DNA of 36,681 bases, from the NCBI GenBank assembly GCA_038217425.1, contig JBBQPM010000056.1, positions 1 to 36,681 of the forward strand, read 5' to 3'. Each line of letters starts with the position of its first letter. Positions within the stretch are counted from its first letter, which is position 1. Positions 8,475 to 17,596 of this stretch are shown in pieces. Both the position numbers and the translations under genes were made by a program. The notes beneath the pieces were generated by a model. The model saw only the letters and a list, made by a program, of their open reading frames with translations, did not search any database and was not told the DNA's origin. The stretch is from JAIEPT01 sp038217425 (GTDB lineage Bacteria; Planctomycetota; Planctomycetia; Gemmatales; Gemmataceae).

Positions 8475-9416
8475 ATGAACTGCCCGTTTTGCAGTGCGGT
8501 GTTGACGGCGACGGAAGACGTCAAAGGTTGGTGCCGAACCTGCGGCCGAAAACTGCCCGAGATCGGACCGGGGTCGTTCCAGCCGGCGCCGCCGATGCCT
8601 TTCGGCATCCCGCCGACGCCTCCGACGTCGAACGGCGGCGTTTCGATCGGATACATGGTCGGCGCCCTGATTTTTTCCTTGATCGGTTCCGGGTTCCTTT
8701 CAAGCTCAATCTGGAACGACGGGCCGCGTGCCCCGCTGACCGGCCGCGCGCGACTCTTCGAAGAACTGTTTGGCGCCCGAGGCGCTGAAGTCGCTATCGG
8801 GGTGGTTTTCCTCGGGCTTGCCGTCCTCTGTACGTGCGTCGGACTGATGGCGGCGCAGCGCCGCGAGAAACTCCTTTGGCCTCTCGGCGTCGCAGTAATG
8901 CTCGTCGCCCCGATCGTTGCCGGCTTCTTAATGACCCAAGAAACGCGCGCCGAAGTCGCTCGTCAACAAGCGATCCTCCGGAAACAAAAAGCGATCGCCG
9001 ACGAACTCATGCCGCTCACGAAGGGGCTGCAAGCGCCCGTCTTCCAGGGGAAAGGCAAACTGCGAAACAAGCTGCTCGTCTGGGACGGCGTCGACAACCG
9101 GCGCAGCGCGATCCACGATTCGCTGCTCGAGGAACGGGGCAAGACCGCCCCCAACGAATCGTGCAGCGTGATCCTCATCGATCGCCACATCGATCACGAG
9201 GAGAAACCGTTCAGTAACGGCATCCGCGCCGTGCGCCGCGACCTGCATTTCGCCGTCTTCGATTGGCCCGAAAAGAAGCTGGTCGGCTACTACGGCGTGA
9301 ACGGCTATGGGCCGGGGATTCTCATCACCCGGGCTCAGGGCGATACCCGCCCCGAGATCGGCGACACGCTGACGCCGCTGCACTCCTGGATCAAGAATTG
9401 CGACGTACAGCCGTAG
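8475..9416 (+). CDS. Zinc-ribbon membrane protein, unknown function
   Basis: The product has 313 residues. The N-terminus has a CPFC...CRTC zinc ribbon (residues 3-23), followed by a Pro-rich linker with PPMPFGIPPTPPTS and three hydrophobic segments (about 60-80, 105-125 and 135-155). A soluble C-terminal domain of about 150 residues ends NCDVQP. I do not recognise that domain. TGAGG lies 6 bp before the ATG at 8475; a GTG at 8463 in frame is less likely. The preceding SGNH gene stops 8 bp upstream, so the two are probably cotranscribed. Confidence 0.75.
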   Translation: MNCPFCSAVLTATEDVKGWCRTCGRKLPEIGPGSFQPAPPMPFGIPPTPPTSNGGVSIGYMVGALIFSLIGSGFLSSSIWNDGPRAPLTGRARLFEELFGARGAEVAIGVVFLGLAVLCTCVGLMAAQRREKLLWPLGVAVMLVAPIVAGFLMTQETRAEVARQQAILRKQKAIADELMPLTKGLQAPVFQGKGKLRNKLLVWDGVDNRRSAIHDSLLEERGKTAPNESCSVILIDRHIDHEEKPFSNGIRAVRRDLHFAVFDWPEKKLVGYYGVNGYGPGILITRAQGDTRPEIGDTLTPLHSWIKNCDVQP

Positions 9417-9431
9417 GGGGAATCGAAAGCA

Positions 9432-9517
9432 AGCCACAGAGAGCACAGAGAATACAAGATTGGCAGTAGACCTCGCGTCAGCCGGCTTTCTCTGAGTTCT
9501 CTGTGACCTCTGTGGCT
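9432..9517. repeat. cacagag-type inverted repeat
   Basis: The left arm AGCCACAGAGAGCACAGAGA starts at 9432. The right arm at 9488-9517 reads TTCTCTGAGTTCTCTGTG and ends CTGTGGCT. The arms pair imperfectly around a spacer of about 35 nt. The element fills the gap between the rightward zinc-ribbon gene and leftward hisF and touches the hisF stop codon, so it may act as a two-way terminator. Related copies are at 10331-10416 and 27945-28025, with a half copy near 27380. Confidence 0.75.
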
Positions 9518-10305
9518 CATTTTTCCCGCGTCCACGACAGCAAACGCACCGGCACGCCGCGCTCGGCGAGGTAGCGTTTGGTCTCCTCAATGCCGTGTTC
9601 GTTGTAATGGAAGATGCTCGCCGCCAGCGCCGCGTCGGCCTTGCCGATCGTCAGCGCGTCGTAAAGATGCGCGGGACTCCCCGCGCCGCCGCTGGCGACC
9701 ACCGGGACCGACACCGCTTCCGACACCGCACGCGTCATCTCCAGATCGTAGCCCGCCTTGGTGCCGTCCGCGTCCATCGACGTCAGCACGATCTCGCCGG
9801 CGCCCATCGCCTCGACTTCCCGCGCCCAGGCGACCGCTTCCAACCCCGTCGGCACGCGCCCGCCGTTGATGTGCACTTCCCACACGACTCGGCCGTCTCG
9901 GGTCACGCGGCGCGGGTCGATGTTCACCACCGTGGCGCAGCGGCCGAACTTCTCCGCCACCTCGCGCACCAGGTTCGGCGTCCGGACCGCCGCGGAGTTG
10001 ATGCTCACCTTCTCCGCCCCCGCCTGAATCAAGCGCGTCGCGTCGGCGATCGTGCGGATGCCGCCGCCTACCGTGAAGGGCATAAATATTTGCTCGGAGA
10101 CGCGGCGCACCACATCGAGCATGATGTCGCGCCCTTCATGGCTCGCGCTGATATCGAGGAAGACGAGTTCGTCCGCCCCCTGTTCCTCGTAGCGGCGCGC
10201 GACCTCGACGGGATCGCCCGCGTCGCGCAGGCTGAGGAAGTTGATCCCCTTGACCACTCGGCCGCGATCGACGTCCAGACACGGAATGATGCGTTTGGTC
10301 AGCAT
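9517..10305 (-). CDS. hisF: Imidazole glycerol phosphate synthase cyclase subunit HisF
   Basis: This 262-residue (beta/alpha)8 enzyme uses ammonia from the HisH glutaminase to turn PRFAR into imidazole glycerol phosphate plus AICAR in histidine synthesis. The catalytic acids sit at the expected places: Asp11 in IIPCLDVD and Asp130 in NIDPRR. The phosphate-binding blocks FTVGGGIR and ASGGAGS are visible. The ATG at 10305 follows a GTGAGGA ribosome site. The in-frame extension upstream encodes the cacagag repeat (LCPLCPLCPLW) and is not part of the protein. hisH is not adjacent, so HisF stands apart from other his genes here. Confidence 0.97.
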   Translation of the reverse strand: MLTKRIIPCLDVDRGRVVKGINFLSLRDAGDPVEVARRYEEQGADELVFLDISASHEGRDIMLDVVRRVSEQIFMPFTVGGGIRTIADATRLIQAGAEKVSINSAAVRTPNLVREVAEKFGRCATVVNIDPRRVTRDGRVVWEVHINGGRVPTGLEAVAWAREVEAMGAGEIVLTSMDADGTKAGYDLEMTRAVSEAVSVPVVASGGAGSPAHLYDALTIGKADAALAASIFHYNEHGIEETKRYLAERGVPVRLLSWTREK

Positions 10306-10330
10306 GTCGTCCTCACGATTAAAAGCAATC

Positions 10331-10416
10331 AGCCACAGAGGGCACAGAGGACACAGAGGACACAGAGAAAGCATTCAAGGGCATCTTGCATTTTAATCTC
10401 TGTGTCCTCTGTGGCT
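10331..10416. repeat. cacagag-type inverted repeat with tandem 9-nt units
   Basis: The left arm at 10331-10368 holds four near-identical CACAGAGGA-like 9-nt units. The right arm, TCTCTGTGTCCTCTGTGGCT at 10397-10416, is the reverse complement of a two-unit version. The arm lengths therefore differ by two units, which suggests unit expansion. It lies between the ABC permease stop and the hisF start on the same strand, so it may end the nuo/ABC transcript. Confidence 0.8.
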
Positions 10417-10433
10417 TGTATTGTTTCATTACG

Positions 10434-11297
10434 TCAGCCGCCGAATGCACTGTATCGCTTTAGGCCCCGCCAGTACAGGAACTTGGCGAGCACGATCATC
10501 GACGCCGCCCACGTCGCCTCGATGATGAACCCCTCGGTCAATTCCGCGGCCGACTTCATCTCCAGAAACACCATGGCCGGGAAGTACGCCAGGTACTGAA
10601 ACGGCAAATACTTGAGAACCGCGGTGAGGCTCGGGTCGAGCAGATCGAGCGGGAACATATGGCCCGAGACGAAGAAATTGAGCGTGCCGATGATGTAAAT
10701 GAACGACGTCACTTCGAGAAACCAGAACCCCGCCAGGCCGACGCACGCCTCGAAGAAGAAGCCGATCACGAATCCCAGCATCAGCGACAGAGCGTAGAGT
10801 CCGAGCGTGCCCCAACTCGGCCAACCGGGAAAGACGTCGCGGAAGAAAAAGAAGAGGACCGCGTACGGCAGCGACGACGTGATGATGTACGCGATCTTGT
10901 GGGCGCCGCGGTAGGCCAGCAGATACGCGAGCAAGTCGATCGGCTGCAGCAGGTATTTCTTGATATTGCCGTCGCGGATGTCGCGCGCCAGGCCGCTCGC
11001 CAGGCCGGGCATACTCGAGAACATTCGGCTAATCTGCACGAGCAAGAGATACGCGGTCATCTGCTGCAAACTGAAGCCCGACATCTCGACCGGCTCGGAA
11101 GCATGGCCTTGCCGGTCCAGCATCTCCCGGCGGCTGGTGTAGACGGCGTCCCACAAGAGAAACGTCGTAATAAGCGGCAGGAAGCGAAAGACCGTCGCCA
11201 GGAGGAAATCGCCGCGGTAGACGAGCCGCTCGACGAGCGAAATGCGCAGGATTTTCAGGTATTTGACGAGCGACTGGCTAAGGCTGAGGGGTTGCAC
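10434..11297 (-). CDS. ABC-2 type transporter permease
   Basis: The 287-residue protein has about six membrane segments and belongs to the ABC-2 membrane 6 family of putative exporters. The DIRDGNIKKYLLQPID loop (about residues 107-122), FFVSGHMFPLDLL and LPFQYLAYFPAMVFL are characteristic. The start is GTG at 11297, preceded by GGAGG at 9-nt spacing; it overlaps the ATPase gene by 20 bp, indicating translational coupling. Such systems usually have two permeases; only one is here, so it either homodimerises or pairs with a subunit encoded elsewhere. The substrate is unknown. Confidence 0.85.
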   Translation of the reverse strand: MQPLSLSQSLVKYLKILRISLVERLVYRGDFLLATVFRFLPLITTFLLWDAVYTSRREMLDRQGHASEPVEMSGFSLQQMTAYLLLVQISRMFSSMPGLASGLARDIRDGNIKKYLLQPIDLLAYLLAYRGAHKIAYIITSSLPYAVLFFFFRDVFPGWPSWGTLGLYALSLMLGFVIGFFFEACVGLAGFWFLEVTSFIYIIGTLNFFVSGHMFPLDLLDPSLTAVLKYLPFQYLAYFPAMVFLEMKSAAELTEGFIIEATWAASMIVLAKFLYWRGLKRYSAFGG

Positions 11298-12273
11298 CGG
11301 CCTGGCCCTCCTGGAAGACGCGCGAGATGACCTGATCGAGCGGCGGATCTTGCACGCTCATGTCGAGCACGCGATGCTTCTGCAGAATCGCCGCGATGAC
11401 TTCGCCGATCTTGGCGCGGTCGACGTGCAGATCGACCGAGGGGCCCTCGCGCCGCGCGACTTCGCCGAAACTCTCCAGGCCCGCGGCGTGCTCGTCTTCG
11501 AGCTGCAGCTTAACGAGTTTGTACTGCCCAAACTGCTCGGTGATGCCCGAGAGGAGCCCGTCGTAGACGAGCTTGCCGTGCGTGATGATGAGGACGCGTT
11601 TGCAGAGCGCCTCGACGTCCTTCATGTAATGGCTGGTGAGCAAGATGGTGACGCCGCGGCTGGCGTTGTACTCGCGCAGGCACTTGGTGATCGTCACCTG
11701 GGCGATGACGTCCAGGCCGATGGTCGGTTCGTCCAGCAGTAACAACTGCGGCTGATGCAGCAGGGCGGCGATCAGCTCCATCTTCATGCGTTCGCCCAGC
11801 GAGAGTTCGCGGACCGGCTGCTTGGAGAGATCCTTGGCGCCGAAGAGTTCGGTGAGTTCGCCCAGCGTCTTTTGAAACGAGTCGGCGGGGAGCGAATAGA
11901 TTTCGCGGTGAAGCTGAAAGCTGTCGGCCGCGGGGAGATCCCACCAGAGTTGATTCTTCTGCCCCATGACGAGCGAGAACCGCCGGCGAAACGCGTCGGG
12001 GCGCTGCCAGGGAACATACCCTAACACCGTGGCGTCGCCCTGCGTGGGATAGATGAGCCCGGCAAGCATCTTGAGCGTGGTCGTCTTGCCGGCGCCGTTG
12101 GGCCCCAGGAAGCCGACGATCTCGCCCGGTTCGATGGCGAACGAGACCTGGTCGACAGCCTTGATTTCCTTGTATTTGCGGGAGAAGAGCCCGCGCACCG
12201 CGGAGAGGAGCCCGCCTTCTTTTTGGTAGACGCGATAGGTTTTGCACAGGCCTCGGGCTTCGATGATCGGCAT
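11278..12273 (-). CDS. ABC transporter ATP-binding protein (ABC-2 exporter type)
   Basis: This 331-residue ATPase shows Walker A GPNGAGKTT (57-65), a Q-loop in MGQKNQLWWDL, signature LSLGE (157-161), Walker B LLLLDE (177-182) and switch His215 in TSHYM. The MGQKNQLWWDLP block is typical of the subfamily paired with ABC-2 membrane 6 permeases. The C-terminal ~90 residues form an accessory domain. It starts 4 bp after the nuoN stop and overlaps the permease gene downstream, so it is at the tail of the complex I operon. A link to respiration is only positional. Confidence 0.92.
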   Translation of the reverse strand: MPIIEARGLCKTYRVYQKEGGLLSAVRGLFSRKYKEIKAVDQVSFAIEPGEIVGFLGPNGAGKTTTLKMLAGLIYPTQGDATVLGYVPWQRPDAFRRRFSLVMGQKNQLWWDLPAADSFQLHREIYSLPADSFQKTLGELTELFGAKDLSKQPVRELSLGERMKMELIAALLHQPQLLLLDEPTIGLDVIAQVTITKCLREYNASRGVTILLTSHYMKDVEALCKRVLIITHGKLVYDGLLSGITEQFGQYKLVKLQLEDEHAAGLESFGEVARREGPSVDLHVDRAKIGEVIAAILQKHRVLDMSVQDPPLDQVISRVFQEGQAGATPQP

Positions 12274-12277
12274 GTTG

Positions 12278-13876
12278 CTATTCCGCGGCGACGACTCGCC
12301 TGGCGCCCTCGCCCTTTTCCTCGGCGCCGGGAATCCTCGCCGCCTTCGTGGTCTGGTTGCGAATCCACGTCAGCCCCGGCGGAAACGCCAATCCGACCGT
12401 CACGGCCAGCGCCAACCCGATCGCCACGAGTCCGGGGAGGTTGCGCGACGTCTGGATCGGCTTCACCGATGTGCGGAAGTACAGCACCGCGATGACCCGC
12501 AGATAGTACCAACCGCCGACCGCGGCGTTGAGGGCGGCGACGACCAAGAGCGACCGGTAGAGCCAGGGATGATCTGTCACCGCCATGGCGCCGAAAAAGA
12601 TCAGGCCCTTGCCCGTGAACCCGGTGGTGAGCGGAATGCCGATCAAGCTGAAGAACAAGATGGCGAGCGTAAACGCCAGGAGCGGATGATCCTTGCTGAG
12701 CCCGGCGAGGTCGTCGATGTTTTCGATCGGGCGCTCGGGGCGATTGAAGTGGGCCAGGATCGCGAACATGCCGAGCGACGCCGCGCCGTAGGCGATCAGG
12801 TAGTAAAGGATCGACTCGATGCCGTCGAGCTTGCCTTCCTTGTGCAGCAGGCCCGCGGTCGAGATCGCGATCAGCATGTATCCGGAATGGGCGATGCTCG
12901 AATAAGCGAGCATGCGCCGGAGGTTGGTTTGCAGCAGGGCGAGGAAATTGCCGAGCGTCATGTTGGCGGCGGCGAGGATCCAGAAGAGGATCGGCACGTT
13001 CGCGGACAGGGCGGAACCGAGGATCGACTTGCTGGGGCCCATGACCTCGGCGCTCGCCGGCGCGAAGCCCATGAGCCGAATCAGCGCGACGAAGCCGACG
13101 ACCTTGGGGATCGTCGCCAGAAGCCCAGCGCTGATGTTCGAGGTCCCCTGATAGACGTCCGGGGCGTAAAAGTGGAACGGCACCGCGGTGATCCGAAAGC
13201 TGAGCCCCGCGACGATCCACACCAGCGCGATCATCGCGAGCACCGGCGGCGTCGATTGATACAGTGCGTTCAGGATCACCGAGAGGTTGGTCGAGCCGGC
13301 GAGCCCGTAGAGGTAGCTGAACCCGAAGAGAAGCATTCCCGAGGAGAAGATGCTTAGCAGGAAGTATTTAAGGGACGCCTCCTGGGCGGCGCGGTCGTGT
13401 TTGGGGAGGTAGAGCAGGATGTACGTCGGGATGCTGACCATTTCCAGGGCGAGGAACATGGTGGTGAGATCGTTGGCGAGGCCGACGAAACTGACGCCGG
13501 CGAGCAGAATGAGGAGGCACGCCTGGTAATCGCCGGCGTGCTGGTCGCTGAGTTCGTTCCAGCTCATGAGGACGATGAGGACGCCGGCGGCGAGGGCGAG
13601 CCAGCGCGTGAACTGGGCGAGGCCGTCGAACGTCACGGGCAGGATGAACACCTGATCGCCCTGAGCGGGCGGTTGGCCATGAAGGTAGAGCGCGACCCCG
13701 GCGCCCGCGAGACCGACGAGCGAGACGAGGCCCCACAGGTTGCGGTCGGGCCGAAACGTGGCGCCCAGGAAAACCACGCAGGCCGTGATGACGAGTACGA
13801 TCTCCGGCAAGAGCGGCTCGTAGATGCCCGCGAGCAGCGCGGCAGCCGAATCGGTCATGGCAAACAGCGGATTCAT
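12278..13876 (-). CDS. nuoN: NADH-quinone oxidoreductase subunit N
   Basis: This 532-residue membrane subunit is one of three antiporter-like proton channels of complex I. About 14 hydrophobic helices are visible. Family landmarks are FLALEMVSIPTYILLYLPK with the conserved Glu, HFYAPDVYQGTSNISAGLL, and LAYSSIAHSGYML. The C-terminus has a charged tail rich in Lys, Arg, Glu and Gly after the last helix (about 505-532). The gene follows nuoM after 21 bp and the ABC ATPase starts 4 bp after it. The start ATG at 13876 is chosen from alignment of the first helix; an internal ATG six codons later is possible. Confidence 0.97.
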   Translation of the reverse strand: MNPLFAMTDSAAALLAGIYEPLLPEIVLVITACVVFLGATFRPDRNLWGLVSLVGLAGAGVALYLHGQPPAQGDQVFILPVTFDGLAQFTRWLALAAGVLIVLMSWNELSDQHAGDYQACLLILLAGVSFVGLANDLTTMFLALEMVSIPTYILLYLPKHDRAAQEASLKYFLLSIFSSGMLLFGFSYLYGLAGSTNLSVILNALYQSTPPVLAMIALVWIVAGLSFRITAVPFHFYAPDVYQGTSNISAGLLATIPKVVGFVALIRLMGFAPASAEVMGPSKSILGSALSANVPILFWILAAANMTLGNFLALLQTNLRRMLAYSSIAHSGYMLIAISTAGLLHKEGKLDGIESILYYLIAYGAASLGMFAILAHFNRPERPIENIDDLAGLSKDHPLLAFTLAILFFSLIGIPLTTGFTGKGLIFFGAMAVTDHPWLYRSLLVVAALNAAVGGWYYLRVIAVLYFRTSVKPIQTSRNLPGLVAIGLALAVTVGLAFPPGLTWIRNQTTKAARIPGAEEKGEGARRVVAAE

Positions 13877-13897
13877 GAATGGCTTCCCAAAAACAAA

Positions 13898-15529
13898 CTA
13901 TCGGCCCGCGACTCCGCTCGTGTGTAACGCTTGCTTGCGCTCGCTCATCAGCTTCTCGATCGACTGAATCTCCGGCTTGAACGTCTCGATCAGCGGTTGC
14001 GGCCCGATGCCCAGAATCAAGCAAAGCGCCAGGATGGGCGCGAGCGCCACGATCTCGCGCGCGTCGAGGTCGGGGACCGCGTGATGGCCGTCGTGGTGCG
14101 GCTCTTTGAGCTTGCCGAAGAAGACGTTCTTGAGCATGGACATCAGATACCAGGCGCCGAGGATGATGCCGGCGGTCGCGGCGATCGCCATCGCCGGGTT
14201 GACCGCGAACATGCCGAAGAAGACCTGGACCTCGCCCACAAAGCCGTTGAGTCCAGGCAGACCGACGCTCGACAGGCACGTGAAGACCATGGCGAAACTC
14301 AGCAGTCCGAGTTTGGAGCCGATGCCGCCGTAGTCGGCGATCTTGCGGGTGTGGTAGCGTTCGTAGAGCATGCCGACGAGGAGGAAGAGGGCGCCGGTCG
14401 AGAGGCCGTGGTTAATCATTTGCAGCATGCTGCCGGTGAGGCCCGCCTCGTTGAGGGCGAACATGCCGAGCATGCAGAAGCCGAGATGGCTGACGGAGGA
14501 GTAGGCGATGAGCTTTTTGATGTCGTCCTGGGCAAGCGAACAGAAGGCGCCGTAGATGATGCCGACGACGGCGAGAGTGCCGATGAGCGGAACGCCGATC
14601 TCGATGCAGGCGTCGGGGACTAAGGGGAGTGCCAGTCGCAGAAATCCGTAGGTGCCCATCTTGAGGAGAACGCCGGCGAGAAGGACGGAGCCGGCGGTGG
14701 GCGCCTCGACGTGGGCGAGCGGCAACCAGGTGTGCGTCGGGAACAACGGCACCTTGATCGCGAACCCGGCGAACAGGGCCAGGAAAACCCACGTCTGGAA
14801 CGTGTGCCAGAAGGCCGGATCGGTCCCGGCGCGGAGATGGCCGGTCACCTGGGCGATGAGTTCGGGGATGGCGAACGTAAACTTGTGGTCGGCCGACTTG
14901 TCGGCGACGACGACGACGACGGCGAGCAGCCCGAGGAAGGTGATGATGCTCCCCGTCAGCGTGTAGACGAAGAATTTACGGGCCGCATGCCGACGTTCGG
15001 GTCCGCCCCAGATGCCGATGAGGAAGAAGAGGGGGACCAGCGTCAGCTCGAAGAAGATGTAGAAGAGGATGAGGTCGAACGCGAGGAAGACGCCGGTCAT
15101 GCCGGCGCCGAGGATGAGGAGCCAGGCGTAGAACTCGTTGACGCGGTCATCGATCGACTTCCACGAAACGAGGACGGCGGGGATCATGAGGAGCGCGGTG
15201 AGGACGACGAGCCACAGGTTCAGGCCGTCGAGCCCGACGTAGAAATGCACGGCGCCGTACGCTCCGAAACTGATGAGTTCCCAGGGTCCGGGGACGATGA
15301 GCGGCTGGAAGAAGTGCTCTGACGTGACCAGAGCGCCGCCGGCGTTTTCGCCACGCAGGCGCAGAAACTCGCACGCCAAGAGGCACGCAATCGCGAACCC
15401 GGCGAGCGTCACGCCCAGGGCGAGCCAGCGGATCTCTTTGCCACGCTTGGGCCCGAGCGCGGCAATGACGAGCGCTCCCGCGAAAGGCAGGGCGAGGAGG
15501 GCGATAAGCAGTGTTTCGTAGGTATTCAT
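13898..15529 (-). CDS. nuoM: NADH-quinone oxidoreductase subunit M
   Basis: A 543-residue antiporter-like subunit of complex I. The functional acid is in FFELTLVPLFFLIGIWGG and the lysine region in HTWLPLAHVEAPTAGSVLLAGVLLKMG. LIAYSSVSHLGFCMLG is the usual discontinuous-helix motif. A short His-containing loop, KEPHHDGHHAVPD, lies near residue 480. The start comes 3 bp after the nuoL stop. The length is slightly above the E. coli size, partly because of a charged C-terminal tail of about 30 residues. Confidence 0.97.
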   Translation of the reverse strand: MNTYETLLIALLALPFAGALVIAALGPKRGKEIRWLALGVTLAGFAIACLLACEFLRLRGENAGGALVTSEHFFQPLIVPGPWELISFGAYGAVHFYVGLDGLNLWLVVLTALLMIPAVLVSWKSIDDRVNEFYAWLLILGAGMTGVFLAFDLILFYIFFELTLVPLFFLIGIWGGPERRHAARKFFVYTLTGSIITFLGLLAVVVVVADKSADHKFTFAIPELIAQVTGHLRAGTDPAFWHTFQTWVFLALFAGFAIKVPLFPTHTWLPLAHVEAPTAGSVLLAGVLLKMGTYGFLRLALPLVPDACIEIGVPLIGTLAVVGIIYGAFCSLAQDDIKKLIAYSSVSHLGFCMLGMFALNEAGLTGSMLQMINHGLSTGALFLLVGMLYERYHTRKIADYGGIGSKLGLLSFAMVFTCLSSVGLPGLNGFVGEVQVFFGMFAVNPAMAIAATAGIILGAWYLMSMLKNVFFGKLKEPHHDGHHAVPDLDAREIVALAPILALCLILGIGPQPLIETFKPEIQSIEKLMSERKQALHTSGVAGR

Positions 15530-15532
15530 TCG

Positions 15533-17596
15533 TTACCGTAGCAAGATCGCGATGAGCAGTCCCGCCAGGCCCAGGGCCATGAGGACGGCGTAAAACTGCA
15601 CGAGCCCGTTCTGAATCGGCCGAGCCGCCCGGGCAAACACGACCGGAATCTGCGCCACCGCGTCGACCAGTCCGTCGACGAGATAATGATCGACCATGCG
15701 CAGCATCTGCGCCAGCCCGGCGAGCGGCTGCACGAACAACGCGTAGAAGAGTTCGTCGAGGTAAAACTTGTTGAGCGACCAGTGATAGAGGAACTTCGCG
15801 GAGTTCTTCAGCTCGGCGGCGAGCGAGGGGCGTTTGACGTAGGCGAGGTACGCTAGCCCGATGCCGGCGAGCCCGAAGAGGACGCTGCCGACCATGATCG
15901 GGATGTTGTGGTGCACTTCGAGCGTGACCTTCGGATCGACAAAGCCGACGGACGTCTTCATCCAGTGGTTCTGCAGAAAGTCGAAGAAGAGGTGCGTGGG
16001 CCCGAGCACGATGCCGACGAGCAGGGCGCCGACGGCGAGCACGCGTAGGGGCCAAAGCATGACTTCGCCCGATTCAAAGTGCGACTTCGCGGGCTCCGCC
16101 GAAGCGTGAGTCGGGGCTGCGTGATGATTGCCATGACCGTGCCCGTGGTGATCGTGGGCGTGGTCGTCGTGGTCGGCATGGCCGTGATGGTGCGAGTAGG
16201 CTTCTTGGGGGATTTTCTCGGGGCCCCAGAAGGTCATGAAGTAGGCGCGGAAGGTGTAAAACGCGGTCATGCCGGCGGTCACCATGGCGGCGAGGAAGCA
16301 GAAGAAGTAGATCGCGGCATGGGGGTTGTCGCTGCTGGCGCCGTGGACGACGGCGAGGATTTCGTCCTTGCTCCAGAAGCCGGAGAGGAGCGGAAACCCG
16401 GCGAGGGCGGCGGAGCCGATGAGGAACGTCCAGTGCGTCGTCGGCAAGACTTTCCGCAGACCGGAAAAGCGTCGCATGTCGATGACGTCGCCCATGGCGT
16501 GCATGACGGAGCCGGCGCCGAGGAAGAGGAGCGCCTTGAAGAACGCATGCGTGACGAGATGGAAGATCGCCGCCGCCACCGCGTACGCGGCAAGGTTTTT
16601 GTACATCAGCCCCGAGCCGAGCGCGAGGAACATGTAACCGAGCTGGCTGACGGTCGAGTAAGCGAGGACGCGCTTGAGATCGGTCTGGGTCAGCGCGATC
16701 GTGCCCGCGAGGAGGGCGGTGAACGCGCCGGTGACGGCGACGTAAGCTTGTACATCGGGAACGAGTTGAAAGAGGGGCGTGCAGCGGGCGACGAGGTAGA
16801 CGCCCGCGGTCACCATCGTCGCGGCATGGATCAGCGCGCTGACTGGCGACGGGCCTTCCATCGCATCGGGGAGCCAAACGTGCAGCGGGAACTGCGCCGA
16901 CTTACCGACCGCGCCCAGGAAGAGGAAGACGCAGGCCCACGCCAACAGATCGCGATGCTCCGGAGCGGCGGCGAGTCGGAAGACGACGTCGTACTCGAGC
17001 GAATAGCCGCTGATGCTCCACAAGATCAGGATGCCGAGGAAGAGCCCGATGTCGCCCAGGCGCGTCACCAGAAACGCCTTGCGGGCGGCAGCGGCGGCGC
17101 TCGGCTTCGCGAACCAGAAGCCTACGAGCAAGTAGCTACACAGGCCCACGCCTTCCCAGCAGGCGTACAGCACGATGAAGTTGTTGGCGAGCACCAGGCC
17201 CGTCATCGACGCCAGGAACAAGCTGACGGCCGCGAAGAAGCGGTGGTAACCGGGATCGCCGTGCATGTAACTTGAGGCGTAGATCGCGATCCACGACCCG
17301 ATGAACGTGACGGTGACGAGCATGACGGCGGTGAGCGCATCGAGCCGAAGCGAGAGTTTGACGTCGACGTCGCCGGCCTGGAACCAGGTGAGCGAGCGCC
17401 AGACGACGTTGTCGTGCCCGCTCTGGACGGCGGTCATGGCCAGGACGGAGAGTCCGCAGGCGGCGACGGCGCCGACGATGCAGGGGACATGGCTCCAGCC
17501 GCGCAGGAACTTCTTGCCGAAGACGGCGATGATCGCGCTGCCCAGCAGGGGCAGGAACGGGATCAGCCAGAGGTAGCTCTGCGGATCGTCAAACAT
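15533..17596 (-). CDS. nuoL: NADH-quinone oxidoreductase subunit L
   Basis: The 687-residue distal antiporter-like subunit, ending in the long lateral helix and anchor helix. Landmarks are the conserved Glu in LYACWEGVGLCSYLLVGFW, AQFPLHVWLPDAMEGPSPVSALIHAATMV and the VLAYSTVSQLGYM motif. A strikingly His-rich loop, beginning SHHHGHADHDDHAH near residue 469 and running to about 500, sits before the lateral helix. The ATG at 17596 overlaps the nuoK stop by 8 bp (ATGTTTGA), fixing the start; an in-frame extension to 17629 lies inside nuoK. Confidence 0.97.
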   Translation of the reverse strand: MFDDPQSYLWLIPFLPLLGSAIIAVFGKKFLRGWSHVPCIVGAVAACGLSVLAMTAVQSGHDNVVWRSLTWFQAGDVDVKLSLRLDALTAVMLVTVTFIGSWIAIYASSYMHGDPGYHRFFAAVSLFLASMTGLVLANNFIVLYACWEGVGLCSYLLVGFWFAKPSAAAAARKAFLVTRLGDIGLFLGILILWSISGYSLEYDVVFRLAAAPEHRDLLAWACVFLFLGAVGKSAQFPLHVWLPDAMEGPSPVSALIHAATMVTAGVYLVARCTPLFQLVPDVQAYVAVTGAFTALLAGTIALTQTDLKRVLAYSTVSQLGYMFLALGSGLMYKNLAAYAVAAAIFHLVTHAFFKALLFLGAGSVMHAMGDVIDMRRFSGLRKVLPTTHWTFLIGSAALAGFPLLSGFWSKDEILAVVHGASSDNPHAAIYFFCFLAAMVTAGMTAFYTFRAYFMTFWGPEKIPQEAYSHHHGHADHDDHAHDHHGHGHGNHHAAPTHASAEPAKSHFESGEVMLWPLRVLAVGALLVGIVLGPTHLFFDFLQNHWMKTSVGFVDPKVTLEVHHNIPIMVGSVLFGLAGIGLAYLAYVKRPSLAAELKNSAKFLYHWSLNKFYLDELFYALFVQPLAGLAQMLRMVDHYLVDGLVDAVAQIPVVFARAARPIQNGLVQFYAVLMALGLAGLLIAILLR

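Noticed and set aside
10306..10374. N-terminal extension of HisF (LCPLCPLCPLW)
   Set aside because: It is the read-through of a cacagag repeat; the conserved Asp11 numbering and GTGAGGA site support the later start.
16079..17275. A 398-codon plus-strand open frame inside nuoL
   Set aside because: Antisense to nuoL, very rich in Arg, Glu and Gly, with no ribosome site or motif.
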